A stretch of 64,000 nt of DNA, from NCBI RefSeq assembly GCF_011758645.1, contig NZ_JAAMOZ010000005.1, positions 62,001 to 126,000 of the forward strand, read 5' to 3'. Shown here one piece after another: positions 60,537 through 64,000 of the stretch (the stretch's first letter is position 1; each line of letters begins with the position of its first letter). The position numbers and the translations under genes were made by a program. Origin of the DNA: Brooklawnia cerclae (lineage in GTDB: Bacteria > Actinomycetota > Actinomycetes > Propionibacteriales > Propionibacteriaceae). The notes below the pieces were generated by a model, which saw nothing but the letters and a program-made list of their open reading frames with translations, did not search any database and was not told where the DNA came from.

Positions 60537-63500
60537 GATGCGGCAGACGCCCGCGACGCGGCGTCCTCCCATCTGCTTCGCCGCCACCACAACAGGCCTG
60601 ATCCCGCGGCCCCGGCCAGCAGCAGCCCGCCCAGTACGGCGAGCAGCAGCCGCACCGGATCACCGGCGAGCGCCTGCAGCGGGTTCGCGGCGCCCGTACC
60701 GGCGTCCTGGCCCGGGACGACACCCGCAGCGGCCTCCGCCGCCTCAGCGCGCAACTGGTCGGACGCGGCGCGTGCCTCGTCGAGGCCGGCGTCGCCGTTC
60801 AGGACGCCGTTGGAGACCACGCCGCACCCGGTGGTGTCGGTGGTGACCGACGAGGGATCGACGTCGCCGACCGCGATGGTCAGCGTCTCGGTGTCGGACG
60901 ACCGGGTACCGTCGGCCAGCGTCACGCTCTGCGTGAAGCTCATCCGGTAGACGCCCTGGGCGCTGAACGCCCAGTTCGCGTGTGCGTGCACCCCCAGGTT
61001 GATCTGGTAGGTTCCCGGGCCGTCGAGGACGAGGTCTTGCACCCCGCCGAAGGAGCCGACGGTGTAGACCTTCACGGTGCCCGGACCGTCGACGCTGTTC
61101 AGCGTCCAGGTCACCGTGCCGGACGCGTTCCCGGCGTTCAGTAGTTCGGTCGACCAGCCCAGCCAGATCAGGTTCTGGTCCTGCGTCTGGGGCACCTGCC
61201 ACACCGATGTTCCGGCCGCCCCGATCTGGGAGACGCCGGAAGGCAGCGTCACCTTCGAGGAGGGTTTCAGCCACAGCACGGTCGACCCCGGGTCCCGGTA
61301 TATGCGGGTGCCGGTGGAGTCGTCCCCGATCAGCGATTCGAGCTTGCCGCCCACGATCTGGGAGTTCCAGTCGAGGTGACCGGCCGAGATGACCGTCGCC
61401 TGCATGGGCGTGCACTCGACCGCCGCTGCGGCTTTCTGTACGGCCTGCAGCGCGGAGTCACCCCCGCCGGGCGACGCACTCACGTTCGCCCCACCACCGC
61501 CGGGGACGTGGTTCACACAGTCGGCACCGCCCGCGACCGCCGTCGCCGGGTCGACGTCGCCGACCACGATCGTCAGTGTCTCGCTGTCGGACGAGGTCTG
61601 CCCGCCAGCCAGCGTCGCCGTCTGGGTCATGCGCAGCCGGTAGATGCCCTGCTCGGTGAACGTCCAGTTCGCGTGCGCGTGCACCCCCAGGTTGATCTGG
61701 TAGCTGCCGCCGTTGTCGAACACCACCTGCTGGATGCCGCCGAACTCCCCCTGCAGGAAGACCGACATCCGGCCGGGTCCCTCGACCTGGTCGATGGTCC
61801 AGGTGACGGGGCTCGCCAGCGTGGACGTGTTCACGAGTTCGGTCGACCAGCCCAGCCAGATCAGATCCTGGTTCTGGGTCTGCGGGCCGAGATACACGCT
61901 CGACCCGGCGGGCGCGACCTGCTCGTAGCCCGCACCCAGCGTCACTTTGCTCGACGGCTTGAGCCACAGCACGGTCTGGGACGGCTCCCGGAACACCTTG
62001 GTGCCGGACGAATCGTCCCCGATCAGCGACTCCAGCTTCCCGTTCACCACCTGCGTCGAGTAGTCCAGGTGGCCGTGGTCGATGATCGTCGCGGTCACCT
62101 CGCAGCCGGGTAGCGTCCCGGGGTCCTCACCCGGATCGTCGTCGTCCCCGGGCGGCGGGTTGTCGTCACCGCCGTCGGGCGGGGCGACCAGCGCGAGCGC
62201 GTCCCAGCCGATCAGGCCGCCGTCGCGGGCCTCGGCGACCAGCTTGTGGGAGCCGAGTGCCGCGTCCGAGGGCAGGCGCACCTGCGCGGCGCCGGACGAG
62301 CCGACCTGCGCCCAGCCGAGCCACGAGTCGTCGTCCAGCCACACAGACACCCAGTCGCCGGCGCGCTCGGCGCCCACCTGCACCGTGACCAACTGGCCCG
62401 GGTAGATCGCCTGGTCGGAGCCGAGCACCTGCACGCCGCCCGCGTTGTCGTCGGTCAGCTGGGACGCCGGGGTCGGGGTCAGGTCCTGCTCGGTCGGCTC
62501 GCCGGAGTCTGCGAAGCAGGCCGAGGGGTCGATCTTCTTCACGTCCACCTCGCCGACGGCCACAGCGAGGGTGAAGTCGTCGGACGCGCCCGTCCCGTCC
62601 GCCAGCGTGGTCGAGCGCGTGAACGCCAGGCAGTAGGTGCCCTCGGCGCTGAATGCCCACGACCCGTGGGCGTGCACACCCTGGCCGATGGTGAACGAGT
62701 CTGCGCCGGTGATGCCGTCGCGGGTGTTGAACAGGACGCTCGGACCGCTCAGCGGGGTCTGGTAGAGGGCGAACTCACCGGGACCTTCGATGCCGTCCAG
62801 CGTCCACGTCACGCCGGTTCGGGTGGCGTCGTGAGCGATCAACTCGGTCGACCAGCCGGGCCACAGCAGGCCCTCCTGTTGGGTCTCCGACACCTGCCAG
62901 AACGTGGCGCCCTCCTGGCCGAGGAACGCGTAGGCATCGGCGGCCGGCACCTTCGTCTGCGAGGACGGCAGCAATTGCAGCACCGTGTCCTCGGGGTCGT
63001 GCCAGGAGACGCCCTCGTCCCCCCCGTTCTCGATGCCCTCGTAGGTGGTGTCCTTGATCAACGTGCCGAGTGTGTCGCCAGTCACCACGGACGCGACGTC
63101 GATGTGCCCATCGTTGAGGATCGTGGCCCCCGAGTCCGTGGTGGACCCGTTCGGCACGTCCCATCCCGGCTCGTTCTGCACAGGTGGTGTGGGCTCGTCG
63201 TCCCCGCCGGTCGTCGGCTGCTGGCCACGAGAGCAGGTTGTCAGCGCACTCTTGTCGACGTAGTCGGCGCTGGACGGGTCGTCACTCCCGGCGACGAGCG
63301 TCATCGTGTAGCTCGTCCGGATCGGTTCGGAAGCTCCGGCCGGGGTCACCTCCACGGTGATCGGCACACAATAGATTCCCGGCTCACTGACCACCCAGTA
63401 CTGGCCGCCTGTATGAGTGGTCGAGTTCACGGCGAACTCGACCACATCCGTCCCGTCGGCGGAGTTCACGTAGGGATAGTTGCCGTACACGCGTCGGTAT

Positions 63501-64000
63501 TCGACGGTCCCTGGGCCTTCAACTGTTCCCATCCGAATGGTCAATCCGCCATCAATCGTCCCGGGCACGATCGAGTCCGTGTCGAAGTGCGCGTACGGTG
63601 CCGCCAAGGATCCGCCGGTGAATGTCCAGCCGCCTGCCGCCTTCGATCTGGCGGTCGTGGTGACGACGACATCGTCTGCCGGAACAGTGGCCATGGCGGT
63701 GTTCGACGGGCTCTCGGCCAGCCGGGTCGCGACCGACAGTTCCCCGTCGCTGGTCAGATACGGGGTGTAGGCCGCCAACCGGTAGCCGGTGATGATCGCC
63801 TCATCCACCGTGCTCACCGTCACCGGGCTAGCAGTCTCCACCACCGGCTCGGTGTCCCGGTCGCAGGGCACCACCGAGGCCGCCTCGGACGCATCGCCCA
63901 CCCAGACCGTGATCTGTCCGGTGTCCGACACCCACGCCCCGTCGGCGAGCTGCGTCTTCACCGACATCGCCAGGCAGTACCGTCCTTGCGCTGTGAACCC
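60533..64000 (-). CDS. Wall-anchored multi-repeat protein of the metal ABC system (TIGR03773-like), partial
   Basis: Continues past the right edge, so the N-terminus is missing; about 1155 residues are visible. Contents from the visible N-terminal side: the tail of one repeat (GFTAQGRYCLAM), a degenerate repeat that has lost the HxH motif (TTHTGGQYW), a full repeat (about 62545-63125, HAHGSW), an extracellular linker domain of about 80 residues, two nearly identical repeats (61550-62095 and 60855-61405, both LGVHAHANW), a coiled linker, and a C-terminal helix with RR-rich tail (LLLAVLGGLLLAGAAGSGLLWWRR). It should stand on the cell surface and bind or pass metal or haem to the lipoprotein. 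Confidence 0.88.
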   Translation of the reverse strand, partial: GFTAQGRYCLAMSVKTQLADGAWVSDTGQITVWVGDASEAASVVPCDRDTEPVVETASPVTVSTVDEAIITGYRLAAYTPYLTSDGELSVATRLAESPSNTAMATVPADDVVVTTTARSKAAGGWTFTGGSLAAPYAHFDTDSIVPGTIDGGLTIRMGTVEGPGTVEYRRVYGNYPYVNSADGTDVVEFAVNSTTHTGGQYWVVSEPGIYCVPITVEVTPAGASEPIRTSYTMTLVAGSDDPSSADYVDKSALTTCSRGQQPTTGGDDEPTPPVQNEPGWDVPNGSTTDSGATILNDGHIDVASVVTGDTLGTLIKDTTYEGIENGGDEGVSWHDPEDTVLQLLPSSQTKVPAADAYAFLGQEGATFWQVSETQQEGLLWPGWSTELIAHDATRTGVTWTLDGIEGPGEFALYQTPLSGPSVLFNTRDGITGADSFTIGQGVHAHGSWAFSAEGTYCLAFTRSTTLADGTGASDDFTLAVAVGEVDVKKIDPSACFADSGEPTEQDLTPTPASQLTDDNAGGVQVLGSDQAIYPGQLVTVQVGAERAGDWVSVWLDDDSWLGWAQVGSSGAAQVRLPSDAALGSHKLVAEARDGGLIGWDALALVAPPDGGDDNPPPGDDDDPGEDPGTLPGCEVTATIIDHGHLDYSTQVVNGKLESLIGDDSSGTKVFREPSQTVLWLKPSSKVTLGAGYEQVAPAGSSVYLGPQTQNQDLIWLGWSTELVNTSTLASPVTWTIDQVEGPGRMSVFLQGEFGGIQQVVFDNGGSYQINLGVHAHANWTFTEQGIYRLRMTQTATLAGGQTSSDSETLTIVVGDVDPATAVAGGADCVNHVPGGGGANVSASPGGGDSALQAVQKAAAAVECTPMQATVISAGHLDWNSQIVGGKLESLIGDDSTGTRIYRDPGSTVLWLKPSSKVTLPSGVSQIGAAGTSVWQVPQTQDQNLIWLGWSTELLNAGNASGTVTWTLNSVDGPGTVKVYTVGSFGGVQDLVLDGPGTYQINLGVHAHANWAFSAQGVYRMSFTQSVTLADGTRSSDTETLTIAVGDVDPSSVTTDTTGCGVVSNGVLNGDAGLDEARAASDQLRAEAAEAAAGVVPGQDAGTGAANPLQALAGDPVRLLLAVLGGLLLAGAAGSGLLWWRRSRWEDAASRASAAS

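Noticed and set aside
60537-60590. Longer start for the metal-binding lipoprotein at 60590
   Set aside because: The GTG at 60536 overlaps the preceding stop by 4 nt, as at most other junctions in this operon, and places the signal peptide correctly.
1-64000. tRNA, rRNA, prophage, integrase or transposase genes
   Set aside because: None seen on reading both strands; a dedicated tRNAscan or IS search was not possible, so small or decayed ones could be missed.

Overview
The window is a 64-kb piece of a high-GC actinobacterial chromosome. The likely family is Propionibacteriaceae; this is inferred from gene content, because no rRNA or tRNA is visible. Supporting signs are CrgA at the left end, a GTP-dependent PEP carboxykinase, C5-pathway haem synthesis, a cobalamin riboswitch in front of cbiMNQO, many GTG starts, at least nine leaderless promoters, and an 'anchored-repeat' metal ABC transporter of the TIGR03769-03773 type known from Propionibacterium and Corynebacterium. 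The DNA looks like vertically inherited core chromosome. I see no prophage, transposase gene, CRISPR array or defence island.

Layout. 43-330: crgA. 338-6779 (minus): six-gene Mrp Na+/H+ antiporter operon with fused MrpAB, genes chained by 4-nt overlaps. 6865-9490: lysS and a DUF4862-like gene. 9579-13939: TetR-type repressor with a perfect operator inside its promoter, then a heterodimeric ABC exporter. 14236-16176: pckG. 16969-20180: MacB/FtsX-type ABC pair. 20506-25148: the Nudix-type regulator NrtR, two tandem 21-bp candidate operators, and nadABC. 25213-31939: LacI-type regulator and a complete L-rhamnose operon (mutarotase, MFS permease, isomerase, kinase, aldolase). 32119-34043: two-component system. 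34190-38766: flavin-reductase-like protein, MFS exporter, two tandem paralogous membrane proteins, Ser/Thr kinase. 38887-42795: hemCDBL. 42953-45828: cbiMNQO cobalt transporter under a cobalamin riboswitch. 46319-48829: CysG_N-like dehydrogenase diverging from hemA-cobA. 49189-55180: HerA-like ATPase (DUF853), small proteins, NhaP2-type antiporter, FUSC-type protein. 55249-64000: anchored-repeat metal ABC operon with a muralytic enzyme at its end; its first visible gene runs off the window.

How the genes fit together. The right half is centred on tetrapyrroles and metals: hemA/hemL feed 5-aminolevulinate, hemB/C/D make uroporphyrinogen III, and cobA and the CysG_N protein branch it toward sirohaem or cobalamin. 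cbiMNQO supplies cobalt and is shut off by cobalamin. The final operon probably brings Zn or Mn across the thick wall, using wall-anchored proteins that carry repeated His motifs.

Most unusual sequence. (1) Three 107-108-bp intergenic elements at 21533, 31982 and 42850 share long terminal inverted repeats and a fixed internal CATG but differ in most other positions. They look like an undescribed MITE-like or structured-RNA family. (2) Four clusters of small hairpins share a conserved loop core, GAGCYYGTCGA, while their stems change in a compensatory way. (3) The metal-binding lipoprotein contains what reads as a circularly permuted copy of the anchored-repeat domain, placed where ordinary ZnuA proteins have the His-rich loop.
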